64,000 nt of DNA from positions 126,327-190,326 of the forward strand of contig NW_019775850.1 in assembly GCF_001039355.2 (NCBI RefSeq), written 5' to 3'. The notes under the pieces are model-generated. The model did no database searches and was not told the origin of the DNA. It saw only the letters and a list, made by a program, of their open reading frames with translations. Below, piece by piece: positions 35,752-46,900 of this stretch; within the stretch, counting starts at the first letter, position 1; each line of letters starts with the position of its first letter. This DNA is from Lingula anatina. Lineage: Eukaryota; Brachiopoda; Lingulata; Lingulida; Lingulidae. Position numbers and translations under genes: made by a program.

Positions 35752-37560
35752 AGGCTAGAAAGAAAGAAATTTAAGACAACACACACACACAAACACACAC
35801 TAGTAAAGGGGTAAATGAACTATAATGACTGTTTTGGAAATGAAGACTGATTTGAAACTAAATATGGATAATACAGATTTAGCTTTTCTAAAGCTTTGCA
35901 TAAACATACATTCAACTTGTAGTAATAGAGTCATTCAGGAAGCAGATCTATAAAAGCCAGTTCACTATTAAAAATCAGACTGACTGAAATAAAATATGCC
36001 TTTCATCATGCCTCAGTCAACCCCATTGCTTCAAAGAACATCTGACAATAGCAAGTGTCAGAGGTCGCGTCATGAATAAGCGGGCAACAAAGAAACACGC
36101 CGCAGGTGTAACCTTAAAGCTCAGGTAAGTTAATCTTTAAAATACATTGTTTAATGACCTGTTCTTGTCCCTTTCTGAATACAGACAATGAAGAGGCATA
36201 CTATGTCACATGCCCTCTACACACTAACTCTAATTATGCATGCAGAGGCCTATCTAGTATCTAGTGAGAATGTAACTCTCCTACCTTATTTTTTACTTCT
36301 CTGTGTCAAGCCATCTGCCTTCTGATGTTGGCAAGAGGTGATATAAAATATACAAATAAATAAACAAACAAAGAAACAAACGAAACTGGTAAATGAGCTC
36401 AATATAGCAATAAGGTATATACATATGTTTACCAGATTTCCAAAATGAATCTAATTTTCCTCAATTAAAAAGAAATAATAATAATTAAAACATTTTCTTC
36501 TATTTCTGAATCGACTTGACCTGTCACAAATGGATGTGATGTTTTGTATCATTTCTAAACAAACAAGTTTCAGGTCGCATTCAGAGTGGACTAACTAGTC
36601 CGAGGGTCAAATATATGGCCGACCCACTTGAATACTTTCCCACAGTGAATCTATTCGGTGTCTATGAGCAGATTAGAGGGCAAGCTTTTTAGTGGGAAGC
36701 CATATTTGATTCTCGGAATAGTTAGTCCACTGTTCTAAATGCAGTTCAGACAAATCATGAATCTTTTCAACCTGCCATGTTTTCCTGGCAATTCAAAAGG
36801 CATTAACAAATTCGTGAAAGATCTGAACTCAGCAGTAAAGATGAAATTTAAGTAGCATTGCAGGATATTTAGAGACAACATACGGTAAGATGGATCCTAG
36901 TTAAGACATTATTAATATGAATTTGGGGCATTTTCAAATGTGACTGTATAGTAAGTTAACCTTAAAAGTGTTTAATACAGTAACTGTATTTTGTGTTTGT
37001 AAACCTATAAAGTAGTAGTTAAAAGCATATATACCCGGTAGTAGACTTCTATTTTTTTTCTTTTTACTGATAAAAATATTCTCAAAATTGGAAATTGATA
37101 GGACACTGACTATTATTATGTTATTAAAATATAGTGTACCCTTGGAAACAATGCAATTATGATTATTTAGTCAACATGATATTTTAGTTATTTATTCACC
37201 CGCGAAAATTCCATTGTAAGGCTAGAAAGAAAAGAAATTTAAGACAGACAAAACAGATTATCAACGCTTCATCTTAAAAAAAGAAAATTTTGTGTTTGAT
37301 GATCAAAATAATTTATCGGCAACAATTCACATACAGACCAGCGCAGATTTATAATTTATTTGACCAAGAACAATTAGATATTAAATTGGATGACATCATT
37401 GACAAATGCAATTTTGATTTTTTTACAATCAAAAAAATTACAATGCTATGAGAAGAACACAATCTTAAACCAAATGCTGTATTCAAACACAATTAGGTAG
37501 AAAAAATACCGCCTTACCTTGCTGTTTTTCGAAAATAGCAATTTGATCAGCGAAACTCAT
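30778..37560 (-). CDS. SDR16C-family pseudoenzyme (complete, 8 exons, about 297 aa)
   Basis: Exons in coding order: 37560-37518 (ATG), 33304-33167, 32903-32747, 32431-32269, 31505-31297, 31213-31185 (tentative), 31054-30952, 30829-30778 (TAG). All phases join and sum to 298 codons, the usual SDR16C length. It has an N-terminal hydrophobic anchor (SLIWAVVHFIWPPKKKD), then VLIVGDGDLSHQ where the Rossmann TGxxxGxG should be. TNRI stands for NNAG, and HGHLVTIATSEH is followed by a segment without Tyr-x-x-x-Lys (SHMTRCSTAAAWVGLAD). The last exons mirror the active gene at 1-3408 in sequence (RIVKAVLTNQKQVFIPRSLY) and in intron phases 0, 2, 2. It should not bind cofactor normally or catalyse; a scaffold or regulatory role is inferred. 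3' UTR runs to AATAAA at 29117-29112. Confidence 0.75.
30901..30946. repeat. Compound (GT)n(GA)n array abutting a 5' splice site
   Basis: On the minus strand the donor GTAAGTT at 30951 is followed after a few bases by (CT)n(CA)n. It lies in the last intron of the SDR pseudoenzyme gene. Confidence 0.9.
32056..32190. repeat. Interspersed repeat shared with 54.6-54.8 kb
   Basis: G-run, then a CCCTTTTTGACAGGAAAAG motif and TGATCTAGGTTCAC, then C-rich ends. A diverged copy with the same order occurs at about 54575-54670. It lies in the fourth intron of the SDR pseudoenzyme gene. Confidence 0.45.
34842..35095. mobile_element. Palindromic MITE-like element, copy 5 (diverged)
   Basis: Ends ACTCCCATAGATACCATCAG and, inverted, TGATGGGGACTATGGGAAC; inner arms CAACTCTGTGGGGACTC and its inverted match. 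It shares end motifs with copies 1-4, but the interior is more diverged. Confidence 0.4.
35705..35749. repeat. (AT)n microsatellite
   Basis: Perfect AT array in the first intron of the SDR pseudoenzyme gene. Confidence 0.95.
36577..36742. mobile_element. Short inverted-repeat element (second MITE-like family)
   Basis: Left end GCATTCAGAGTGGACTAACT and inner CCGAGGGTCAAATATATGGC. The right end is its reverse complement with few changes: GCCATATTTGATTCTCGG then AGTTAGTCCACTG and AAATGC. About 165 bp and non-coding. Confidence 0.6.
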
Positions 37561-37647
37561 TCATCAATGTTTACGTTAAATGACCCGGAACCGGAAACTG
37601 ACCTGCTGCAGAAGACCCGTACGTTCGACCTCTTTAAAACTTCCAAC
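37561..37647. promoter_or_regulatory. Bidirectional promoter between SDR pseudoenzyme gene and RPL7
   Basis: Only 87 bp separate the two divergent start codons. The segment includes ACCCGGAACCGGAAACTGACC (ETS-like CCGGAA sites near 37584) and a pyrimidine tract CCTCTTT at 37629-37635. The tract could be the RPL7 5' TOP start. Both 5' UTRs must be very short or overlapping. Confidence 0.55.
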
Positions 37648-40600
37648 ATGGCGGATAGGTACGTGAGTCGAAGGCCTGGATAAAAATCTCTTCAATCCAC
37701 ACATATGTCAATCATGGAAAAGACATTGACTTCCACAGCTATTACTTCATTCCGTTTCCTTGTTATGCTTCATGATATTTCTTTAATGGGGTGGTTCATT
37801 TTCATGAAACAAGCTCTACAGTTTACCCTATGCACTATCTTTCGTGGACATCTTTCTTTGGTTACACTGCGCGGTTTTAGTGAATGATTGAATTAACCTT
37901 AATTAAAGAAGTGTTCTGTCAAAATTTCTACAACCTTTCGTTAGTCTAAGGAATGGTAGACGAATTTAGCATCAATCCAAATTTCTAGATGATAATGTCT
38001 GTTTATAAACGTGCTGCCTTGTGTCAAGCTATTAGTAGTAAGTTAGACAAGACTCAAGCTTTACAATACTTGCATTAAGAGGCAAAACGTGTGGATTTTA
38101 AGCATTAAAGTTGACACTAATCAAATAGACAGCACAAACTTAAATAAGCCCTCGGCTACAATTGTTTGACATTTCATCAACGAAAATGATTTTTCAGCGC
38201 TGGGAAAAGGCTTCCGCAAGTGCCGGAGAGCTTGCTGAAGAAAAGGAAGCAAAATGCCGAAATGAGGGCGAAGAGGGCCAAGGCAACCCTGTTGGCTAAG
38301 AAGGTATGTCTTAATAGCACAGTTAATGATATAGAATCAGGTGATCAAGAGAGGATGAGAGAGAGAGAGAGAAATATTGTTTTGTGTATGGTTGAGGGTG
38401 GAGGAGGAGGAGGAGATAGGGAAGAAAAAAAGGAAGGAAGGGGAGTGTGACAGAATGCATAGCATAGCTGACATTTTGTCTGCTATGAAATGTAACAGTT
38501 CAGTGTGGTTGTTATAATGAAGGACATATCCTTTTAGCAGTAAACATAGAATTCCAAACAGTCATATATTATTGATTATATCAAAATAACCCCACTGTGG
38601 CAGGCTTAGAGGGCATTTCCACAGATTTAGAGCGATCTTACTAGATCGACCTAACACCATGGGGTTCACGCTAAATTGCAGTCAGCCGACCGCGCAGTTA
38701 ATTACCCCCTTACAGCTTGTAGTTGGCGGGACGGACATTTAATCCGGATTATCTGACAGTAATCTAGTAAGACTCCCGACGAGGATAGATCGATCTAAAA
38801 TCTATGGGAATGTGCCCTTAGTTCTTTTGGTGTCTGCTTTTTGGCCAACCTACATTGACTGGTTTAAATTTTTATCATATTTTGTTATTTTACAAACCAC
38901 ACTTCACAGTGTTCTCCTGTTTCCACTTGCAGAAGCACAGGGCAAACAGGAGAGAAATCTTCAAGAGGGCTGAGAAATACGTAAAAGAATATCGCATCAA
39001 GGAGCGTGACGACATTCGCCTGGCTCGTCAAGCCAGGAAGGCTGGAAATTTTTATGTACCAGCAGAGCCAAAACTGGCTTTTGTCATGAGAATCAGAGGG
39101 TGAGTCTTAAAACTGTGAAAAAATATTGCTAAATGAAATTGAAAATGGCATCATAGACTATCATTCAGGGCTCCGTATCTCAAAAGGTTCGCTATGTTGC
39201 GCACCTGCGTTAGTGTCTTGATTCCATAACCGGTTCTATTTCGAGATACGGGGCCATGAAATCGAGACGCACTTGCACGTGCGCAAGAGTCTCGATTCCA
39301 TGGCCCCGTATCTCGAAATAGAACCGGTTATGGAATCGAGACACTAACGCATGTGCGCAACATAGCGAACCTTTAGAGATACGGAGCCCAGGTAGACAAG
39401 ATATACTAAAATCAAAGTTAAATAATTTTTTGAAAATATATGTTCTTTGCAAAAGATTGCTACAAAAATCACTTAAAGTTGTGATGACAGCAATAAAATG
39501 ACCACTCGTAGCATTTTTCCATATATGTCACTGTTGACACAGTTGTCAATTTTATGAAAAAAAAATCTGCTTACTTTTTCTTCCTCAACCATGCAACTAA
39601 GTATCAGTTTGTGTCTTGTAGTGGACATGCTTGTGTGAATTTGTACACATGCATGTGAATGTATATGTGTATACATGAGAGAGGGCAATATGAATAGGTG
39701 TATATATTTGCATAATTTATATACCTATGCACACATCTCTCCTGTATTTGTCCATTTCAGTATCAATGGCGTTCACCCTCGTCCTCGTAAGATCATGCAG
39801 CTGTTCAGACTGCGCCAGATCAACAATGGTGTCTTCGTACGCCTCAACAAGGCAACAGTGAACATGTTGAGGATAGCGGAACCATACCTTGCATGGGGGT
39901 AAGGCATTCTCCTGCTGATATTTTAGTAATATCTGAATCTAAACGTTTTGTTGCTGAGTGTTTTGGGTCTGAGTAACAGTCTTTGTTATAATACTATTCC
40001 TAAGTCTAATGCCAGTAAAAGCTGGGCCTATAATTTCTTTTGTTAATTCTTAAATCTGTTTAAATGTTGTCCACTATCTTTATGTTGGTGCCACAATTGT
40101 TTTAGACTTTGGTGTCCTTAAGTGCCAATAGGTGAAAAAGTCTTGCCACAGCTGGAAGTAAACTGCAAGTTTTTAATGTGGAAGTTGGTACCAGTGTTTG
40201 ATATGAAAAGTTTCCTTGTGAACCTGGCTCATGGTCATCACTGTTAAAACCTGCTAAACCAGATGACCACTGGGAAAATTTGAAGCATAATAAATGGAAG
40301 TATTCTACTTTACAGCTACCCCAACTTGAAGAGTGTGCGTGAGCTAATCTACAAGCGTGGTTACGGCAAGGTGAACAGCAAGCGCATTCCCCTCACAGAC
40401 AATGAGATCATTGAGAAGCAATTGGGTGAGTAGAAATTAAACACAGGTTTTTGATACAGTATAGCTGTCAATTATTGATATTTTTTATGTGGGTTTAAAC
40501 TGGTAAATGAATTTTTTTTGGAGAATGGGGATGATTTAAGAGAGTTTCTTGAAGATTTGAGTTGGGTGTGTTCATAATGATTACAGCTAATACCAAAGAA

Positions 40601-41059
40601 AAAACACCGTACAAAAAGTCATTATAATTATAAGATTTGTTTGAGATCATGGTGATTTTAATTAGTTGTCAATAGGAGAAAAATTTCCAATTTAAATTTT
40701 TCTTCAGGAAACGGGAGTTGTCTTCTATAGACGGGCTTTATGAGTTCAGAATTGGATAAATATAAAAATAAATGATATTGAAACTGAAAAAGAAAATGTG
40801 ACTCGAAAATGGATGCTGAGTAATCTTCATAATTTATTCCTTAATTCCAGGTCAATACGGCATTATCTGTATGGAAGATCTTATCCACGAGATCATGACA
40901 GTGGGCCCCAACTTCAAGCAAGCCTCTAATTTCCTCTGGCCCTTCAAGCTCAACACACCCAACGGCGGCTGGCGCAAGAAGGCCAACCACTTCGTAGATG
41001 GTGGTGATTACGGAGACAGGGACGTCAAGATTAATAATCTTTTGAGAAAAATGGTTTAA
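37648..41059 (+). CDS. RPL7: 60S ribosomal protein L7 (uL30)
   Basis: Exons 37648-37658, 38198-38303, 38933-39099, 39761-39898, 40316-40425, 40851-41059; 741 nt, 246 aa, all phases join and all introns GT-AG. The short first exon (MAD) just after a pyrimidine tract is typical of ribosomal protein genes. The protein has the basic N-terminal arm ([38 protein letters not shown]) and the uL30 core ([35 protein letters not shown]). The C-terminal block ([15 protein letters not shown], then [15 protein letters not shown]) ends in LLRKMV. It binds 28S and 5S-proximal rRNA in the large subunit. AATAAA candidates lie at 41106, 41226 and 41234. Introns carry a MITE (intron 2) and a foldback (intron 3). 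Confidence 0.97.
38605..38821. mobile_element. Palindromic MITE-like element, copy 3 (RPL7 intron 2)
   Basis: Inverted orientation relative to copy 1. Left end TTAGAGGGCATTTCCACAG, right end TCTATGGGAATGTGCCCTTA; interior GGGGTTCACGCTAAATTGCA and GTTAATTACCCCCTTAC match copy 1 reversed. 217 bp. Confidence 0.65.
39168..39389. mobile_element. 222-bp near-perfect foldback palindrome in RPL7 intron 3
   Basis: Left arm GGGCTCCGTATCTC ... TTCGAGATACGGGGCCATG is repeated as its reverse complement in the right arm, which ends GAGATACGGAGCCC. The centre lies near GCACTTGCACGTGCGC at about 39272, with essentially no loop. Within each arm GAGATACGG also occurs inverted, so arms can fold on themselves. 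It is probably a foldback or MITE element; no coding capacity. Confidence 0.75.
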
Positions 41060-43128
41060 TAAGTTAAAGAACTGTGCCTCTGATGTCCGCGAAACTTGTC
41101 GGAGAAATAAATTGAAGTGAAAGTCAACTGTGGAAGGAGGTCGAGAAGTGGATTGCTTGGAAAGTGTCTGCTTTTCATTGCAGTTGAATTGCCATCATTG
41201 TTTACAGAAATTATGAGAAATGAAAAATAAAAAAATAAACTATTGTAAAGAAAATACAGCTTTGTTTTATGTACAGTTTTACATTTTCAACGCCAGCCTT
41301 GCTTCTTTTACCCAAATATCTAAAGCAGTACAGCCAACTACATAAACCTATTATTGTTTATTCAGGGAGGAAAAACTGCTAAATTATTTTCATTTTTGTT
41401 GCCCAAAATTATCAGGGATTTGGAGTGATACTGGCATCGACTAAAGTGAATTAAGCCAGATGGAGTTTGGTGGCATCCACGTAACAGTTCTAAGCAATGC
41501 CACAGAAGTGCTAATGATGGAAGCAAGTTGTCAGTGATAAACGCATATGTAATTTCATCATATGTTACATTTTATTAACTTGGTGCAAGACTCGAAAAAA
41601 ATTCTTGAAAAATTAACAATTTCATTCCACGTAAAGACTTAACAAATGCTATCCTAGATACAAAACCATGTGATAAGTCCACTTAATGAACAACTAACAA
41701 GCCTCTGTGGACAAACAAGCACAATTATTCCAAAATTCAGATATCAATTTACATAATGGCAACAATTCATATAGTATTACACTATCTTATCTTACAATTC
41801 ATGGTAAAGGTAAAACGGTATTTTCTTCAACAAAATAATCAAATAATTAATACAAATTTACAAAAGTGGCTGCCTCTTCCCCAAAATGAATGCTGCTGGC
41901 TGTCCAAAGATGAGTAACCATAGCAATAGCACAAACAAATGGCAAGGTTACTTCTATTACCTGTCACTCTTGACACCCATTTGCTACAGAATCACAGAAA
42001 ATTTCAGTGAGCCATTTTCCACCTCCATTAAATAAGTTGTTAACATGGAAATGGGGGGAAAATCAATATTGAGATTCATAAATGGACTAATATTTACTGG
42101 CTTCAAATCTATCACTCTAACCTGATTTAATTTGTTAAATATATCACTTTTAAATTGGCCATATAAAAGGACAAAAAAACGGTACATATTTATACATTAT
42201 TGCAACACCCTGGTATCCGAAATGCCCTTTTTTGTTTTTACCGAAATATTGAAACATCTCAGTATTACAATTGAAACATCTAAATATGATAAAATGCTGA
42301 CAGTATGTGGAATATAATTTCTAGTAAATTTTTCTTATTTTGCCAATCTCTATAAAAATGATACTAAATCTCCCTGAATCCTATCGTATTATGATCTTCT
42401 AAATGTCTTATTAAGGTGCTTGTAATAATTTAATGCCAGAGAATAAATAAATGCAGTGCTTCCACTTAGAAGAAAGCCAAAATAATTAAAATTTGGCAGA
42501 AAAATTACTCATCTTTGCCAACCTTAGTGGCAATTCTTCTTTCTATATTACAAGTTAGAAGGTAATCAGTAGAAGAAGCTTGCAGTGATGCCTGTTTTAC
42601 AACTGACTAGTTGACCTTTTTAATGAATTACTTCATAAATTGGTTGTCTAGAAATTAGTAGCCAAGTGAGAGTCTTCTGACATCAGTCTTTTAAGTCCAA
42701 AGGAACTACCTGTCATACCGTCTTCTTAGAAGTACTCAATCATTGTAGACTGAGTAAGCTAATATATGGTGTCCTCTGGTTTTGCCAATGTTCTAATTAA
42801 TATGGCCAATTCTGCCCCAGTTTCACAAAAAGAGTAAAAGCTTGCTGGTCTGAACTTTTAAGACAGAAAGAATTTGGTGTACCAGTACTTAAAACCAGGA
42901 GAGACATGTAGTTGTCCATTGAATAATTTAAGTAACTCGCATCCTTAAACATAAGCAAGTCTGCCTTAGTAAAACATACCCCCACATACCCCCTCCTTCG
43001 AAAGGCCTAACACTGACTTTTTTGAATGAAAGTACACATTCAGAATATTTTGGTATTTTTACTAAAGACTGACTTTTGACTCTGTCTTTACAGCAGCTGA
43101 AGTCCACAGAGTCTTTTACTTCTGTACA
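41060..43128. other. Convergent 3' UTRs of RPL7 and the 7-TM gene
   Basis: RPL7 poly(A) candidates end by about 41260. Minus-strand AATAAA candidates (plus TTTATT) at 41571-41576 and 41357-41362 would give the 7-TM gene a 1.5-1.8 kb 3' UTR. No coding signal is seen; short open frames are AT-rich and unsupported. Confidence 0.5.
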
Positions 43129-43884
43129 TCATAAGAGACTGGTTGAATTTAACACATCGGTCACAGCAGCTACAGTTGAGGATGGTGATGACGTCGGTGA
43201 TGGTGTTGGCACTCCCCCACTTCCAAACACCTCATCCAAGATGATACGAGAAGAGAAGGCGAGGGCAAAGGCGAGAATGACCTTGAGAATGTCACCGTAT
43301 GAGAGACGATACCCAAACAGCTGTAACAAATGTGCAATATTTGACTAATGATATCCATCTTCTATAAACAATATTCCATAAAATGTTTAAAGTTTTTGTT
43401 CACTTGTGAAATAAGTAAACACTATGACCATTAAAAGGAAATTGCAATTATCCCCAATCCATTAAATAAAATAATCCAAACATTGAGTTTAACTTAACCT
43501 TACATGTTGGATGACCATTGATAGCTAGATCATCCACATGCACTCAGGCACACAAAAACATGCACATCTATCAAAGTCTAGTAAAAGTAATCCAAACATT
43601 GAGTTTATACATTCATTCATTTACTATTGTCTGCTACTTACTGTCATCTCCAGTGGGTATTTCTCCAGGTAACTCAGCAGCCCCAGTCTCTCTCCAGTGG
43701 GACACACACACTGAAATGGACATACAGACATGTACCGGTAAGGTATGAATTGGCAGCTAAGTCAAACTAGTACCAAGTTATTTTATACAGTATTTTGATC
43801 AACACTGACAAAATGAAAAAGGGATTGGTCCACAAAAAAACGTCAACCATTATTACAACATCCCCATGATTTCATGCCGTGAGG

Positions 43885-43943
<59 letters not shown>

Positions 43944-46900
43944 GTGGGGGTGGGGGTTAGTCAACAATTTCAAAAATGGGTTTTTTATCTGATTAGCTCC
44001 ACCTTGTTAATCCCTCGGTTGACCCAACATACATAATGGCAGAAAGTCAAGATCATATTTCAATTTACAGTGGACTTTTCCTGGGAAAATGGGTGATTTT
44101 ATCAAATCTCACGATCCCAACCCTAGTCTACCAGCCGAGAGGTAGTACCTTTACAAGCCTTGTTGCTTCATTGTTCACCTCAGCAAAGGCAGAACACACC
44201 AGAGGTAGAAGACACAGTGGCAAGGCAACCTCCAGTATCCCAGCAATCGTTGCCGGGTGAGACAGCCAATAGATGACGTAGTTTGCAGACCAAAGAGTGA
44301 TGAAGAATATCCATGAGGCCAACCATCTTTGCATCGCCAGGGATGTGGCTCGTAGACGTGACTGAAATAATGAATAAAAACGATTTCTTGTTGCTTTTAC
44401 TTTAAATTAATCCTACCATGTTACTTCAACTATTACATGTTTCTTAATCACTTCATTTGCTCAATGCCATGATGCTGACTCAATGTTTGTATAATAATGA
44501 TTTTGAAGAATTATCTTTTACGTAGATTTTCAAAGAATATCATTCAGATTTACACTACAACCTAACCAAGGAGGATGAACACAGGAGGTTTGTTCTGCTG
44601 AAATTGTGAACATTTAGAACACTACCACCAATAGATGGTATACGTCAAGTGTCTGGCATAGTGTATAGTGGCATGGCAGTATAGATATCTCTTTTTTATA
44701 TATTTTTTTAAATCCTACAATGGTAAACACAAATCCTGCAATACAGCTTACGATACAATCTAATGGATATAAAAATCTTAAAAGAAATTATAAATTTACT
44801 AAAAAAAAAAAAAAAAAGGTTTGTGATACTTACTGATATTCTCCAATATGAGACCAAGATATCTTCATTTGTAAGAATTTTAGACATTAAGGCCTCACTT
44901 CCAGTCTCAGACTGACAGCTTGCCCTCTGCAAGGAAAATATTTAAATGTTGTATTTCTATTTCCATGTTACACATTTTATATTCCTGATAATGTATACAC
45001 CAGAATACAGTGACTCTCATCCATATAATTGATGTCTGGTCATAATTCTTTTTATCATTCATTTTAAGGTTTTACTTTTTGATTCACAAAAGAAAAAAAA
45101 TGAAGTTTTTTCATAACTTCCAATCATTTGTACTGTATCAGCAGTGGGGAGTGTCCATCAGCTACATTTATAATAACATCCAAGGACTCTTTGGAGAACC
45201 ATAACTAACCTCTTGGTAGTTCCGCAAAGCTTCACATTTTCAAATTCTTTCAGAAAGTACACATTTGACAGAAACCTAAACACTAAAGCTGAAAAAACAT
45301 GGAAGGGTACACAGGAGGATACAATGTCTAAGCAAAGTATACTTTTATAGCTGGTAGTAATACCTTATGTGCCAATAAGCATGGACTTGGAGTGAGATCC
45401 ACGCTGCAGGAAGCGCTGATATTTTCTCCGTCTTCTTCAATATTCAGCAGCACACTGTCTTGGTCTAAATTCTGACCCCCTGCTTTCCTCTTCTCATCAT
45501 TTTCATTACTACAAGCTGGTTTTGATTCCACCTGGGCCTCATCTTGGTGCTGCTGTTTATCAGATGCAACTATTTTCCCTTTTCTTTGCTTTGCATCCTG
45601 GTCCTCCAGCTCGTCGTCTGTTGCAGACGTCTGTCTGTTTGTTAGTCTTCTACCTCGGATGTAGCTTCCATGTGGGGCAGACAGGCTGATCTGGCGTGGT
45701 CTGCTCATGAAATACTGAAAAGCCACAATGTCTTTCCAATTTATTTGATATCCTTATATTAACATACTGCCATGGTATAGATCTCAACCAATTTTTCTTT
45801 TAAAATGTTTTAGAAAACAAGTTCTAGAAAAATGCTACATTTCTGATATTCAGTTTTACAATGAAACAATATCTAAAAAATATTCTAAATTTCAGACTAC
45901 AAATTTAAGTACAGTACCATCTTCCAAATTACTTCGTATATACCTGTTCGTCCTGAGAAGTAGAAAGTCCCATTCCCTGTGGTAAGCTGGAAGGCAGTGA
46001 GTGCTCTCCCGTTCCCTGTGCTCTCTGGTTGGGGATATTGACATTCCGTGAGGGAGTAAGATGGGGGCGCTGTCCGGGCATGCCCAGAAAGTCACTGTCC
46101 GACAGTATGGTGAGGTCATCATCCCACATGTACTGGTCTAGTAAATTGGTTAAAATATGATTTTTTTAAACTAAATCTGTCAAAACAAAGCAATTAACAG
46201 TATCAATTACAGCTATAAGAGACCATTTCCAGATCCTATCGTACTAACTTTGGATCAAACTATCTCCAAGGGGATTCTCAGTTAATTGCAATCAACTGAA
46301 GCGTTTATATGTCTGTCACATATTGAAGCTAGCATTTAGCAGCTTTAGTAGGAATCCCAGACATCTAAGCCATTTAAGTTGAAAGCAATTTAGCGAAAAA
46401 CCCTGTGGAGATGGTCCGATCCTGTTAGATGGATCTAGGGATGGTAACCCAGTCCAAGTGACACTATATCTTTGGATCAGATACTAGGTGATGCTGTATA
46501 CTGTGCCTTCAAATCAGATACTGACCTGAACAAGGAAAGTGTGCATTCAGAGATTTAATATTTAAACAATATTCATGTGTTAACTGTATTAAATAGGTGC
46601 AACATTTCATTTACATTTTAAATGGAGCACTGCTTATTTACCTTGAATCAAAGATATAGGGAATTTTCGTTGAAAAACAAAACTTTATTAGACCATTATT
46701 ATTATAATAATAATTATTATTATTATTTTGTAAAATAGCCCCCTTCTGTGTGTACTTCTTTACCTTCTTCCAAAGGATCATAGTAATAAGAGTCTGCATG
46801 TTGACTGGTCATTAAGTACTGTGTCTGGGCCGCTGCGATCTTTTGTCTGTAGACAACATAGGCTTTCCCGTCCTCCTCTAAAACTTTGATGAAACGGCGA

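Larger units (their letters stand above)
33305..37517 (-). other. First intron of the SDR pseudoenzyme gene
   Basis: A 4.2-kb intron with no coding signal. It holds CT and A runs near 33840-33872, a G-run near 34195, MITE-like copy 5 (34842-35095), an (AT)n array (35705-35749) and a short inverted-repeat element (36577-36742). The open frame at 35028-35420 is not recognised and overlaps the repeat, so it is not called. Confidence 0.6.

Noticed and set aside
37705-37887. 60-codon frame in RPL7 intron 1
   Set aside because: Intronic, unrecognised, probably chance.
37659-40850. Intron-encoded snoRNAs in RPL7
   Set aside because: Ribosomal introns often host them, so I looked for paired C (RTGATGA) and D (CTGA) boxes with a closing stem. 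GTGATGA near 39480 has no matching D box, and other candidates lacked one of the boxes.
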